Under the pieces are notes generated by a model. The model saw only the letters and a list, made by a program, of their open reading frames with translations. It made no database searches and was not told the DNA's origin. Positions 17,995 to 27,156 of a stretch of DNA of 64,000 nt are shown here, in pieces. The DNA is taken from positions 3,224,001 through 3,288,000 of the forward strand of contig CP170561.1 in NCBI GenBank assembly GCA_042701975.1, in the 5' to 3' direction. The number at the start of each line of letters is the position of its first letter. Positions within the stretch are counted from its first letter, which is position 1. Both the position numbers and the translations under genes were made by a program. This DNA is from JAFALK01 sp042701975. GTDB taxonomy: Bacteria > Pseudomonadota > Gammaproteobacteria > Burkholderiales > Burkholderiaceae_C.

Positions 17995-18512
17995 GAGCCG
18001 CACCTCGCGTGCAGCGACCAGAGCAGGTCGGCGTCGAGCTGCGCGGCTTGCGCGTTGGCCCGCTGCAGCTTCAGGCTGTCCAGGCTCAGGGCCGGGTCCT
18101 GGCTCAGTGCCAATTCGATGAAGCCGCGCAGCTGCGCATAACTGCCGGAGACCGGCATGTTGACGCCCAGGCGCTCCAGCCCTGCATCCGCATCGACGCT
18201 CAGGCGATGCTCGGTGCGCGTGATGACGAGACCCTGTCGGATCGCGAGTTCAAGCAGATCGGCCAGCCGCTGCTGGCGCGCGCTGCCCGGCGGCAGGCTG
18301 GCGAGCCATGCGGGGCGATCCAGAGGCCGGCCCGCTGCGTTCGCGGCGGGTTGTGACTTGAGCTGCGTGACGAGCGAGCGGCCTTGCTCCTGCAGCGCCG
18401 CCGTCTCGCCTTGCCATCGGCGACCCATGAAGACGGATGCCGCGGCCGCAATCAGCAGGATCACGCCCGCCAGCGCCGGCCAGCCCCATCGCTTGAAATC
18501 CAGATGCATCAT
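17991..18512 (-). CDS. PilO/GspM-like inner-membrane protein
   Basis: 173 aa starting MMHLDFKRWGWPALAG, overlapping the previous stop (ATGATG). One transmembrane helix (about residues 11-31), a coiled-coil stretch (WQGETAALQEQGRSLVTQL) and a ferredoxin-like periplasmic domain (NMPVSGSYAQLRGFIELALSQDPALSLDSLKLQR), which is the PilO/GspM signature. It should pair with the PilN/GspL-like protein encoded just upstream. Confidence 0.75.
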   Translation of the reverse strand: MMHLDFKRWGWPALAGVILLIAAAASVFMGRRWQGETAALQEQGRSLVTQLKSQPAANAAGRPLDRPAWLASLPPGSARQQRLADLLELAIRQGLVITRTEHRLSVDADAGLERLGVNMPVSGSYAQLRGFIELALSQDPALSLDSLKLQRANAQAAQLDADLLWSLHARCGS

Positions 18513-19747
18513 GGGTGCGCCACGCCTTCCTGCAGCCGGCCGTCGAACTGCGCAGAGAGTTCGAAGCGCAACCCCGGAATACCTGGCGCGCCGGCCTCAA
18601 AGCGGCCCAGCACGACATGGCTCCAGCCGGCCTGGGCTGCCAGGTGATCGACGAGGCGCAGTGCCTCGCCCTGCTGCGGCGCCAGACCGCTGAGGCGCAG
18701 TTGCCCGCGCGCCGAGGTGTATTCGAGCCCCAGCCAATCGATGCGCTCGCGGCCCTGCAGCCCTGCGCGTTCGACCTCGGCCAGCAGCGTGCTCCAAGGC
18801 GCGTCGATCTGTGCCTGGACCTCGAGCGCGCGGTTCATGCCAACATCTCGGTTCACCGGCCGGGCGGCGACCGCCTGCGGACGCAGCTGCGTCTGCACGC
18901 GCGCCAGTTCGGCCCGTGCCGCATCGCGCTCGCCATGCTGGATCCAAGCGGCTGGCGCCGTCGTGGCCAGCACGAGCGCGCCCACGGCGGCCAGCGGCCA
19001 GGCCAGCGCATGGCGCGGCGTTCGCGTGCCGAGAAAATCCGGTGCGGGCACCTGTGCTGCAGTCGGCGGTATTTCTCCAAAGAATCCAACGTCGGGCTCG
19101 ATGCCGTCAAGCCGGCCGATCTGACGCACGCCGGCCATCGCCGGCAGCGTTGCCTCGTCGAGACCATGGCCGAGCACCAGCACGCGCGACCCGGCACGGG
19201 TGAGAAGCGCCGCCTGCAGCGCGGCCCGCGTCGGCGATTCAAGGCGCTGGCTGCGGAGCGCCGCGAGGCGTCCCTGCTTCAGACGCAGCCAGAGCAGATG
19301 CGCGCCTTCGACCCACGCGAGTTGCGCGTCGAGCGCCGTAGCCCACTCGGGTTCCTCAGCGCAGAGCCGACGCAGCACGGGCGCCCAGCCCGGCGTCACG
19401 CTGCGCAGGACAACCCTGGCGTCGCGCGCCGTCTCACGCAGGGCGGCCAGGTCCACGCCGGCCAGCGCGCTGGCGCCGCCTTCCCAGGTGGCCACTGCCC
19501 AGTGTCGGGCGGCGGCGCCAAAGTAGTGGCCGAACTGCTGATGCGCATATGCATCGCGCGCGGCGGCGTCGGGCAGCGGCAGTCCGGGCTCGAAGGTGAA
19601 GTCCTGCAGCAAGCGGCTGCTGACGACGAGGCGGCAGGGCTCGCCGCGATGCTGCGCGCACCAATCGGCAAAGTCTTCGCTGCGCGCGAGGAAACACGTG
19701 CGGGGTTGCGCAAGGCGCGCGCGCAAGGCCTGCAGCGCTTTATTCAT
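18509..19747 (-). CDS. GspL/PilN-like inner-membrane protein
   Basis: 412 aa from ATG 19747 (GTG 19759 is an alternative), overlapping the ATPase stop by 8 bp. The N-terminal about 230 residues form a cytoplasmic actin-like/PilM-like region that is weakly conserved. One transmembrane helix follows near residue 250 (HALAWPLAAVGALVLATTAPAAWI), then a coiled coil and a PilN-like periplasmic domain (IDWLGLEYTSARGQLRLSGLAP). This single protein seems to combine the PilM and PilN roles, as GspL does, linking the ATPase to the periplasmic parts. Confidence 0.75.
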   Translation of the reverse strand: MNKALQALRARLAQPRTCFLARSEDFADWCAQHRGEPCRLVVSSRLLQDFTFEPGLPLPDAAARDAYAHQQFGHYFGAAARHWAVATWEGGASALAGVDLAALRETARDARVVLRSVTPGWAPVLRRLCAEEPEWATALDAQLAWVEGAHLLWLRLKQGRLAALRSQRLESPTRAALQAALLTRAGSRVLVLGHGLDEATLPAMAGVRQIGRLDGIEPDVGFFGEIPPTAAQVPAPDFLGTRTPRHALAWPLAAVGALVLATTAPAAWIQHGERDAARAELARVQTQLRPQAVAARPVNRDVGMNRALEVQAQIDAPWSTLLAEVERAGLQGRERIDWLGLEYTSARGQLRLSGLAPQQGEALRLVDHLAAQAGWSHVVLGRFEAGAPGIPGLRFELSAQFDGRLQEGVAHP

Positions 19748-21269
19748 CGAGGGTGACACGTTCGAGTTCCTCGAAAGTCGTTTCGCCGCGCGTGACGGCC
19801 GCCAGGGCCTCGGCGCGCAGCGTCTTCATGCCGCGGCTGCGGGCGGCTTCCTTGATCGCCGACATGGGCGCACGGGCGGCGATCAAGTCCCGCAGGCCAT
19901 CGTCCAGGCGCAGCAGTTCGGCCACGGCGCGCCGCCCCTTGTAGCCCGTGCCGCGACAGTGGCCGCAGCCTTCGCCGCGCATATAGCTGCCGCCTTCAGC
20001 TGACAGGCAGTAGCGCACGAGCTGCGCCGCGTCAGGACGGCATGCACTGGCGCAGTGCGTGCAGTTCATGCGCACGAGCCGCTGGGCCAGCACCGCGTTC
20101 AGCGCCGAAACCACGTTGTACAGGTCCAGCCCCATGTGCATGAAACGGCCGATCACGTCGAAGGCGTTGTTGGCATGCACGGTGCTGAACACCAGATGGC
20201 CCGTCAATGCCGCCTGAACGGCGATCTGCGCCGTCTCGGCATCGCGGATCTCGCCGACCATCACGCGGTCCGGGTCGTGGCGAAGGATGGAGCGCAAGCC
20301 GCGCGAGAAGGTCAGGCCCTTCTTCTCGTTGACGGGGATCTGCACCACGCCCGGCAACTGGTACTCGACCGGGTCTTCGATGGTGATGATCTTGTCGGCG
20401 CCGGTGTGGATCTCGGCCAGCGTGGCATAGAGCGTGGTCGTCTTGCCCGATCCGGTCGGACCGGTGACGAGCAGCATGCCGTGCGGCTGGCGCGCCTGGT
20501 GGCGGATCGCGGCGCGCTGGTCGGCGCCGAAGCCCAGGGCGTCCAGCCTCAGCTGGCCCGCATCGACCTCGATGCGGGCGCGATCCAGGATGCGCACGAC
20601 GGCGTCCTCGCCGAACACGCTGGGCATGATGGACAGGCGGAAGTCCACCTCGCGGCCCTGCACACGCAGCTTGAAGCGGCCGTCCTGCGGCAGGCGGCGC
20701 TCGCCGATGTCGAGTTCGGCCATGACCTTCAGGCGCGAGACGAGCTGCTCCGCCACGGCGGCGTTCTCGACCTGACGCACCAGCGCCATCACGCCGTCGA
20801 CGCGGAAGCGGATCGTCGCGCCACGGCCCGTGCATTCGATGTGGACGTCGGATGCGCCGTCCTGCAGCGCGTCGTAGAGCGTGGCGTTGAGCAGCCGCAC
20901 GACGGGGCTGGCCTGCTCCGACAGGCGCAGGGCGGACAGCTCCTCCGCGCCGTTGTTCGCGGCGGCCTCGGCAACGGCTTCCTCGACATCGGACAGCGCG
21001 CGGAAGTCCGCCTCGCCGGCGCCGAGCCAATGGGTGACGGCCTCGGCATCGCAGCGCAGCCAGCGCACCGGCGCCTGCAGGCGCGCCTCCAGGCTCTGCA
21101 GCAGCAACGGGTCTTCTTCCGTCGCCGCCAGAAGCACCTTGCAGCCGTTCACGCCCGATGCCAGAACGGCGCGCCAGCGCTGCGCCTGCGCCTGGGGCCA
21201 CTGCTCGAAGTCGAGGTGCCACGGGGCGGCCTCGGCGGGCAGCCAGTCGGCCAGCGAATGCGAGCTCAT
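19740..21269 (-). CDS. gspE: GspE/PilB-family secretion ATPase
   Basis: 509 aa. N-terminal N1E/N2E region, then a RecA-like motor: GPTGSGKTTTL (Walker A, about residues 270-280), the Asp box (ITIEDPVEYQLPG), RVMVGEIRD (Walker B, about 335-343), the His box (LVFSTVHANNAFD) and a tetracysteine zinc motif (Cys403, Cys406, Cys435, Cys438). All catalytic motifs are intact. It powers pseudopilus assembly at the inner membrane. It overlaps the platform-protein gene stop-to-start (ATGA) and the GspL-like gene downstream. Confidence 0.95.
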   Translation of the reverse strand: MSSHSLADWLPAEAAPWHLDFEQWPQAQAQRWRAVLASGVNGCKVLLAATEEDPLLLQSLEARLQAPVRWLRCDAEAVTHWLGAGEADFRALSDVEEAVAEAAANNGAEELSALRLSEQASPVVRLLNATLYDALQDGASDVHIECTGRGATIRFRVDGVMALVRQVENAAVAEQLVSRLKVMAELDIGERRLPQDGRFKLRVQGREVDFRLSIMPSVFGEDAVVRILDRARIEVDAGQLRLDALGFGADQRAAIRHQARQPHGMLLVTGPTGSGKTTTLYATLAEIHTGADKIITIEDPVEYQLPGVVQIPVNEKKGLTFSRGLRSILRHDPDRVMVGEIRDAETAQIAVQAALTGHLVFSTVHANNAFDVIGRFMHMGLDLYNVVSALNAVLAQRLVRMNCTHCASACRPDAAQLVRYCLSAEGGSYMRGEGCGHCRGTGYKGRRAVAELLRLDDGLRDLIAARAPMSAIKEAARSRGMKTLRAEALAAVTRGETTFEELERVTLDE

Positions 21270-22474
21270 TGCACCTGCTCCACCAGCTGGAAGATCGGCA
21301 GGTACATCAGCACGATGATGCCGCCGATGACCACGCCCATGACGAGCATGAGCGCCGGGTTGACCAGGCGCGTCAGCAGCTCGGTCAGGCGCACGGCTTC
21401 CTCGTCGTGGAATGCTGCGGCGCGCTCCAGCATCGCCGGCACTTCGCCGCTGCGCTCGCCCACGCGCACCATGCGGCGGGCCACCGGCGTGGCGAGGTTT
21501 TGCGCTTCCAGCGATTCGGAAAGGCGCTCGCCGCGCTCGATGGCGTCGGCGGCGCGGGTCACCGCGTCGCGCCAGGGCAGGGCCACCACGCCCCGCACGA
21601 TGCGCAGCGCTGCAAGAGCAGGCACGCCGGCCGCGAGCAGCATGGCCAGGCTGCGGTACAAACGTGCGAGCGCCAGCACGCGCAGCCGCGGACCCAGGCC
21701 CGGCAGTGTCCAGGCCAGTGTCTGCAGGCGTTGACGCCAGCCGCTGCGGGCGACGAGCAGGGTGGCTCCGGCCAGCAGCGTTGCCAGGCCGCCGAGCACG
21801 GCGCCCGGATGCGCGCCGGCCGTCGCTCCGAAGCCGATCAGCAGACGCGAGCCCCAGGGCAGATCGCCGCCAAGGCCGTCGAGGATGCCGGCAAAGCGCG
21901 GCAGGACGAAGAACAGCAGGAACAGGATCACCGCGCCGCCCACGCCGAGCAGCATCAGCGGATAGACGCAGGCCGAGACGAGGCGCTGGCGCAGCGAATC
22001 CACCCAGGCAAGGTACCTTGCGTGCTGGGCCAGCGCCGTCGAGAGCTGGCCCGTGCGCTCGTTGGCCGCGACGATGGCGCAGACAAGTTCGTCGAAGGCC
22101 TGCGGCTGCGCCTGCATCGCTGCCGACAGCGGCCGTCCCTGCTCGACCTGCGCCACGACGGCATCGAGCGCGTTGCGCACTGTGGCTTGGGCTTCCTTCT
22201 CGCGCAGCGTGTTCAGCGCTTCGAGCAAGGCAATGCCCGAGTCCAGCAGCACGGCCAGTTCCTGGCTGAAGAGCTGCAAGGGAAAACGGGACGGGCGACG
22301 CATGCTGATGCGCCGGGCCTCCGCATGGGCGACGGCAAGCTCGGTCACCGACAACACATGCTGCGGCGCCACGTCCAGCAGGGCGGCCAGCGACTGGCGA
22401 TCCGGCGCGGTAATGCGCTGCGTCTGCACGGCCGCAGCACCGGGCCGGAAGACACGGACCTCGAAATTCGGCAT
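21266..22474 (-). CDS. gspF: GspF/PilC-family platform protein
   Basis: 402 aa from ATG 22474 (GTG 22480 is an alternative). An N-terminal cytoplasmic GspF domain (LFSQELAVLLDSGIALLEALNTL), TM helices around 165-190 and 215-235, a second GspF repeat (LARLYRSLAMLLAAGVPALAALRIV) and a C-terminal TM (LMLVMGVVIGGIIVLMYLPIF). It is the polytopic inner-membrane platform on which the ATPase works. The duplicated domain layout and length fit the family. Confidence 0.93.
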   Translation of the reverse strand: MPNFEVRVFRPGAAAVQTQRITAPDRQSLAALLDVAPQHVLSVTELAVAHAEARRISMRRPSRFPLQLFSQELAVLLDSGIALLEALNTLREKEAQATVRNALDAVVAQVEQGRPLSAAMQAQPQAFDELVCAIVAANERTGQLSTALAQHARYLAWVDSLRQRLVSACVYPLMLLGVGGAVILFLLFFVLPRFAGILDGLGGDLPWGSRLLIGFGATAGAHPGAVLGGLATLLAGATLLVARSGWRQRLQTLAWTLPGLGPRLRVLALARLYRSLAMLLAAGVPALAALRIVRGVVALPWRDAVTRAADAIERGERLSESLEAQNLATPVARRMVRVGERSGEVPAMLERAAAFHDEEAVRLTELLTRLVNPALMLVMGVVIGGIIVLMYLPIFQLVEQVQ

Positions 22475-22476
22475 GC

Positions 22477-22911
22477 TCACCAGCTCGTCAGGTCAGCGTC
22501 TTCGCCGTCGCCACCCGGACGGCCGTCCTTGCCGAAGGAGAGCAGGTCGTACTCGCCGTGATCGCCCGGTTGCTTGTACTGGTAGTCACGGCCCCATGGG
22601 TCCTTGGGCAGGGCCTTGGACAGATACGGCCCGGCCCACTTGGGTTCGTCGCCCACGCGCGAGACCAGCGCGGCGAGGCCCTGTTCCGTGCCAGGGTAGT
22701 GGCCGGTGTCGAGCCGGTACTGGTCGAGCGCCTTCTGCAGCGCGTCGATCTGCGCGCGCGCCACCTTGACCTCGGATTTACCGATCTGGCCGAAGAAGCG
22801 CGGCCCCACATAGCCGGCCAGCAGACCGATGATGACCATGACGACCAGCAACTCCAGCAGCGTGAAGCCCCTGGCACGGCGGGCGATGGATTGGAAATGG
22901 AGAGTGGGCAC
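22477..22911 (-). CDS. gspG: Major pseudopilin GspG
   Basis: 144 aa from GTG 22911. The prepilin signal ends in RRARG with cleavage before FTLLELLVVMVIIGLL (Glu at +5). The core is LDQYRLDTGHYPGTEQGLAALV, and the C terminus (YDLLSFGKDGRPGGDGEDADLTSW) carries the aspartates of the GspG calcium site. It is the first gene of the secretion operon, 42 bp after the LuxR-type regulator gene. Of the four pseudopilins here it is by far the most canonical. Confidence 0.95.
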   Translation of the reverse strand: MPTLHFQSIARRARGFTLLELLVVMVIIGLLAGYVGPRFFGQIGKSEVKVARAQIDALQKALDQYRLDTGHYPGTEQGLAALVSRVGDEPKWAGPYLSKALPKDPWGRDYQYKQPGDHGEYDLLSFGKDGRPGGDGEDADLTSW

Positions 22912-22953
22912 GGGAGTTCGCTTTGCTTCGACGACGGGATGACGGAACGGTTT

Positions 22954-24669
22954 CTAGGAGCTGAAGCTGATGACGCCCAGCGTGCGCGCGCGCACCACCG
23001 CGTGCTTGCGGGAGCCGGCCTCCAACTTGTTGAAGACCTTCTTCAGGTGCCACTTGACGGTCTCCTCGCCGATCTCGAGCGCCGTCGCGATTTCCTTGTT
23101 CGAGAGGTTGCGCGCCAGCAGCCGGAGCACTTCATGCTCCTTGGGCGACAGCAGCTTCGGCGCCAGCTGCTTGGCAGGCATGCTGGAGAGCGGGCGCGCG
23201 TCGTCGTCATCTCGGCCTTCGCGCAGGCGCAGCACGAGGGTCGGGAGCCGGCTGGACATCACGGCCGCTTCCTCGTCCTTGGCGGCAAAGGCGCGGCGCG
23301 CGTAGCCGTAGGCCTGGGCCATGTCGCCAGCGGCGGCCCAGCCATCGGCCAGCTGGATGAGCAGGGTGGCCGAGGGCTTCCAGCCGTCGACACCCAGTCC
23401 TTCGCGCAGCGTGGCCTCTGCGTAGTGCAGCGCGGCGTTGGGCAGGCTCATGCGTGCCGGCGCGGGCAGCGAGGGATGGCGCTGGTGGATCTCGGCCAGC
23501 GCCTCGCAGACCGCCACGGCCAGGGCCGAGAAGCCATGCCGCTCGATCAGCACCTGCACTTCGCTCAGGGCCGCCAGCGCCTGCTGCGGCTGGTCGGCCG
23601 CCGAGAGCGAACGCGCGTGACCGATCAGGTTCTGCGCGAGGTTGTCGCTGGACCGCGCATCGCGATACATGCGGATGGCTTCCGTCATCGGTCCCAGCGA
23701 TTCGACGCTGCGGCCCATCAGCAGCAGCGTCTGGCCGAGCGCGCTGCATGCATTGGCCTTGTTGATGCCGGCCGGCGTGGCGGCCAGCGTCTCGACGGCC
23801 GCGCTCAGCACGGCATGGCTTTCCTCTAGCCGGCCCAGCTCCAGCAGCAGCGCCGCAAGCTGCGTGCCGCTGGCTCCCACCAGCACCGGCCAGCCGGCCT
23901 GGCGCGACAGCTCCGTGGCAGACGCGCAGCACGCAGCGGCCTGGTCGAGGAAGCCGAGGCTTTGCAGGGCGGAGCCCGCGTTCAGCGTGCAGACAATGGC
24001 GTGGCGCACGAGGCCCATCTGCCGGGCCTGCTCGCTCGCCTGAAGAAAGAGCCGGGCTGCGCGCGCCGGATCGCGCCGCGACAGCTTGAGCGCCTGCGCG
24101 GCGCCGAGCAGCGCATCGCAGGTCAGATCGGCGTTGCCGCGGTCCGACAGGCTGACGCTTGAGGAAAATTCGGACGCATCGCCGGTTTCCGGCCCGCCGA
24201 ACGTGTTCTCGTAGGCAGCCCAGGCCTGGGCAATGCGCAGCCGCCGCGCGTCGTTCCTGCCGGCGAGCAGAGCGACGTTGCGCGCATAGGCATCGAGCTC
24301 GCGCCCGCGCTGCCCGCGTGCCTTGGCCACGACGGCCTCGGCCAGAAGCGCGTCGCCTTCGGTCAGCGGATTCACGCCGGGCGCAAGCAGCAGGCGGCGT
24401 GCCTCGGCCAGCTGCGCTTCGGACTCATCGATACGGCCGTGGAGCGCAAAGATCTCGCAGCGGGTCAGCGCATTGCGCACCTGCAGCCCGGGCCGATCGG
24501 CGATCAACACGGACGCTTCGCTGCTCAATGCCAATGCGCGGGTGCCGTCGCGCTGGCGCAAATGCCAGGCGGTGGTGACCTGGATCTCCGCGCGTTCGAT
24601 GCCCGGCGCCGGCGATTCCAGCGCCGCTTCGAGCGCAGCAATGCCGGCATCTGCGAGGTAGAGGTCCAT
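22954..24669 (-). CDS. TPR/LuxR-type transcriptional regulator
   Basis: 571 aa from ATG 24669. Residues 1-490 are TPR-like helical pairs (ALSRRDPARAARLFLQASEQARQMG, LLLELGRLEESHAVLSAAVETL), as in the C-terminal half of MalT-type activators but without an N-terminal NTPase. The last about 65 residues are a LuxR/GerE helix-turn-helix (LLSPKEHEVLRLLARNLSNKEIATALEIGEETVKWHLKKVF). It lies immediately upstream of gspG in the same direction, so it is the likely regulator of the secretion operon and perhaps of the exported proteins nearby. The inducing signal is unknown. Confidence 0.88.
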   Translation of the reverse strand: MDLYLADAGIAALEAALESPAPGIERAEIQVTTAWHLRQRDGTRALALSSEASVLIADRPGLQVRNALTRCEIFALHGRIDESEAQLAEARRLLLAPGVNPLTEGDALLAEAVVAKARGQRGRELDAYARNVALLAGRNDARRLRIAQAWAAYENTFGGPETGDASEFSSSVSLSDRGNADLTCDALLGAAQALKLSRRDPARAARLFLQASEQARQMGLVRHAIVCTLNAGSALQSLGFLDQAAACCASATELSRQAGWPVLVGASGTQLAALLLELGRLEESHAVLSAAVETLAATPAGINKANACSALGQTLLLMGRSVESLGPMTEAIRMYRDARSSDNLAQNLIGHARSLSAADQPQQALAALSEVQVLIERHGFSALAVAVCEALAEIHQRHPSLPAPARMSLPNAALHYAEATLREGLGVDGWKPSATLLIQLADGWAAAGDMAQAYGYARRAFAAKDEEAAVMSSRLPTLVLRLREGRDDDDARPLSSMPAKQLAPKLLSPKEHEVLRLLARNLSNKEIATALEIGEETVKWHLKKVFNKLEAGSRKHAVVRARTLGVISFSS

Positions 24670-24693
24670 GGACAACTTCTAGGGTTCGGAGGC

Positions 24694-24725
24694 GGCCAGC
24701 GCCCGGTCCTGACCGGGCGCTGGCC
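24694..24725 (-). terminator. Perfect inverted repeat after the HAF/PEP-CTERM gene
   Basis: Two 15-bp arms (24694-24708 and 24711-24725) are perfectly complementary around CT, giving a 14-bp GC-rich stem with a 4-nt loop. The TTTT at 24729-24732 follows on the plus strand only. For the minus-strand gene ending at 24732 it would be a hairpin without a T-run. It separates that gene from the regulator gene. Confidence 0.6.
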
Positions 24726-24731
24726 GGCTTT

Positions 24732-25874
24732 TCAGGTCCGGTTGCTGAACCGGGGGTGACGCGCCTTCAGCGCGCAGACAGCCAAGCCCAGCATGAGCAG
24801 CACGAAGGTGCTCGGTTCCGGGACCGGCACCAGGTTGGTCGGCAGATGCAGGACGAAGCCAGCACCGTTGGAGCCCATGCCCGCGATGGTCTGGCCGTCA
24901 CCGGAGATGGCGGTCGGGATCGCGAGCGTGATGCCTTGCAGGTCCATGCCCATGCTCGTGGCAAGCTGGGTCAGGTCGACCAGGCCGAGGTCTTCGGTCC
25001 AGATGAACCCCGAGCCCCACATCGGCGGCGTGTCCCAGGATCGCGAGGTGCCGATGATGATGCGACCGTCGGCGCTGATGGCGTTGGCCTTGGCAGCGTC
25101 GCCCCAGTACAGGCCAGCACCGATGTATTCGGCGCCGCCTGCTTCGCTCCAGCGGTAGGCCATGTCATTGGTGGCACCGCCGACGGCCCACTTGCCGTCG
25201 GCCGACAGGGCGTTCACGGGGCCCAGCAAGGTCCATTCGTCTCCCGAGTTCAGCACGGTCTGCACGCCGTTCTTCCAGACCGCACCACGCCAGAAGCCGG
25301 TACCGTCGTCCTGCCATCCGCCGATCACGCTGCCGTCGTAGTTGGCGGTGTTCGCACGAGTGCTTCTGTTCGCCACGCTCGATCCCAGGTCCGTCACGCC
25401 GCCGGCCACGGTGCCGCTGACGGCGTGTGCGCCGCTGCCGGCCAGCCAGCCCAGGCCGACGACTGTCTTGCCGTCGCCCGAGAGGCCGAAGGCCGTCGCA
25501 GCATCGTTGCGGTCGGTGACGTTGCCCAGGCTGCCCACCATCGTGGTGGTGCCGCTGTTCCAGTTGTACAGCGCCATTTCGCGATTGCCGTTGTTCGGAT
25601 TGATCGCGTTGATGGAGACGGTGTTGCCGTCGTAGGAGATCGAGGCCTGACCGCCGATGAAGTCGCCGACGCCTGTCTGAACGCCACCGGCAGCGGTCCA
25701 CATGAAGAACGGCGTGTTGTCGCCGTTCACGCCGACGGCGCGCGAGCCGTCGTAGCTCAGGCCCGTAACGGCCAGCATCGGCGTACCCGAGAGGTTGTAG
25801 AACTGCGCGTGCGCAGCCGACGTGAAAGCCAATGCCGCCAGGCCGGTGGCGAGGATGCGAGAGACGCGTTTCAT
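24732..25874 (-). CDS. HAF-repeat protein with PEP-CTERM sorting signal
   Basis: 380 aa. A Sec signal peptide (MKRVSRILATGLAALAFTSAAHA), then tandem HAF-type repeats of the form G-LSYDGSRAVGVNG, SISYDGNTVSI, FGLSGDGKTVVGLG, NALSADGKWAVGG, NAISADGRIIIGTS and TAISGDGQTIAGMG, each about 40-55 residues. These probably build a beta-propeller. The C terminus VPVPEPSTFVLLMLGLAVCAL followed by KARH is a PEP-CTERM signal, which exosortase/archaeosortase-type enzymes process for surface or matrix delivery. No exosortase gene is in the window. The repeat type matches the C-terminal half of the protein at 10147. Function unknown. Confidence 0.85.
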   Translation of the reverse strand: MKRVSRILATGLAALAFTSAAHAQFYNLSGTPMLAVTGLSYDGSRAVGVNGDNTPFFMWTAAGGVQTGVGDFIGGQASISYDGNTVSINAINPNNGNREMALYNWNSGTTTMVGSLGNVTDRNDAATAFGLSGDGKTVVGLGWLAGSGAHAVSGTVAGGVTDLGSSVANRSTRANTANYDGSVIGGWQDDGTGFWRGAVWKNGVQTVLNSGDEWTLLGPVNALSADGKWAVGGATNDMAYRWSEAGGAEYIGAGLYWGDAAKANAISADGRIIIGTSRSWDTPPMWGSGFIWTEDLGLVDLTQLATSMGMDLQGITLAIPTAISGDGQTIAGMGSNGAGFVLHLPTNLVPVPEPSTFVLLMLGLAVCALKARHPRFSNRT

Positions 25875-26349
25875 GCGATCAAGCCTTTGAAAGGTGCAGC
25901 GAGACCGTCTCGACTGCTTGTGCGGCGGATGCTATTCATGGCTCTCCAGGACTCATAGGGCGTTCGCACCGGCCTCCGGGGTAAGACGCCCCCCCGCGGA
26001 GGGGGGCTCTCAAAGCGGGGGGTGGGGCTTGCTTGTCGTGTTTGCACCGCAAGCCTTGCGAAGATCGCCCCCGCGTTTGGGGGACCGTTGCGCGGACCAG
26101 ATCGACGCCGAGGAGCGCACGCGCCCCCGAAAGCGCGCAGAACACGGCCTTGCCATAACTGATGGGCCATCTCTTGCCCGCGAAAAAGCCCTGGAGCAAA
26201 CCCGAGGCCACCCGCCGCGGGGGGCCGAGGAAGTGGCAATGCGTCACGACTGCGTGCTCAACAGAATCGCCGCACCCATGGTCAGCAGCCGCCTCTGTGC
26301 CCGGCTCTGCGACCCAGGACAACGCGAAACGCACAGCACGAGGGACCCC
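25875..26349. other. Divergent intergenic region with low-complexity GC blocks
   Basis: 475 bp between two divergent exported-protein genes. It holds the inverted repeat at 25900, G/C homopolymer blocks near 25985-26030, and a 23-bp element at 26208-26230 that recurs with one mismatch at 46807-46829. Open frames here look like composition artefacts and I support no gene. Confidence 0.5.
25900..25912. promoter_or_regulatory. Inverted repeat upstream of the HAF/PEP-CTERM gene
   Basis: CGAGAC-C-GTCTCG is a perfect 6-bp-arm palindrome 25 bp before the start codon at 25874. It could be an operator for a dimeric regulator such as the neighbouring LuxR-type protein. There is one copy only, so this is weak. 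Confidence 0.25.
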
Positions 26350-27117
26350 ATGAAGACAAGCAAACGCCTGATGAAGACAAAGACCGCGCTGGTCGCTGCA
26401 GCCCTGGCCTGTGTAGCCGGTGCCGCGAACGCCGGTGGCCCTGTGGTCATCGGCTTCGAGAACGTGACGAACACGGGCCTTGCGCCCTGGTTGCCGCTGC
26501 TGGGCAACGGTGACGAGATCGTCGAGCAGGGCTACTGGATGGACCCGTTCTCCAACTCGGGCGCCCCGCGCAACGGCGATCTGGTGGGCGTGATCGTTGA
26601 TGGCACGCAGCTGGCTGACACCTGCTTCGGCGTCACTTGCCCGACCAACAACAGCAGCCACTTCCTCACCACGCTGAACGACGGCGTGCTTGCGATGGGC
26701 ACGATGGACGGGCACGCCTTCACGATCCAGGGCCTCGACGCGGCCTTCCTCGGCGCGGCCGGCGAGATGACGCCGAGCACCGCGGGCATCCTGCGCGTAC
26801 TGGGCGTGCGCGCCTCCGACAACGAAGCGATCGCGATGGACTTCTCGATCGGCGGCCCGGATCAGTTCGGCACGCTGAGCTTCTCGCATTTCGTGATGAC
26901 GGGCGACTTCGCCACCACGGCCTTCAGCACGGTCTACCTCTACGGCGGCGCCTGCGACGCGAGCGGCAACTGCTCGCTGTTTGACAACAACCGTGGCCAA
27001 TTCGCGCTGGACAACCTGAGCGTTACCGCCGTGCCGGAGCCAAGCCAGTGGCTGCTGTTGGCCGCAGGCCTGGGCGCGCTGGGCGGCATCTCGCGCCGCC
27101 GCCTGCAACAAGCCTGA
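26350..27117 (+). CDS. PEP-CTERM exported protein with QFxLD motif
   Basis: 255 aa from ATG 26350 (GAGGG 5 nt upstream; ATG 26371 is an alternative). A signal peptide ends near GAANA, then GGPVVIGFENVTNTG opens a beta-sandwich-like domain. GGACDASGNC may hold a disulfide. A GQFALDNLSVTAVPEPS block joins a QFxLDN motif to the PEP-CTERM tail (VPEPSQWLLLAAGLGALGGISRRRLQQ). This layout is typical of a family of PEP-CTERM proteins with a conserved QFxxD motif. Surface or matrix location is expected. It lies 39 bp before the subtilase gene in the same direction. Confidence 0.8.
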   Translation: MKTSKRLMKTKTALVAAALACVAGAANAGGPVVIGFENVTNTGLAPWLPLLGNGDEIVEQGYWMDPFSNSGAPRNGDLVGVIVDGTQLADTCFGVTCPTNNSSHFLTTLNDGVLAMGTMDGHAFTIQGLDAAFLGAAGEMTPSTAGILRVLGVRASDNEAIAMDFSIGGPDQFGTLSFSHFVMTGDFATTAFSTVYLYGGACDASGNCSLFDNNRGQFALDNLSVTAVPEPSQWLLLAAGLGALGGISRRRLQQA

Positions 27118-27156
27118 AGCCCATCGACAAGAACAACGAGGAAAGACACCCCCACC

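Noticed and set aside
25871..26239. A 122-codon minus-strand frame in the divergent gap
   Set aside because: Pro/Arg/Gly-rich composition from G/C runs, no start signal, and it overlaps the start of the HAF/PEP-CTERM gene.
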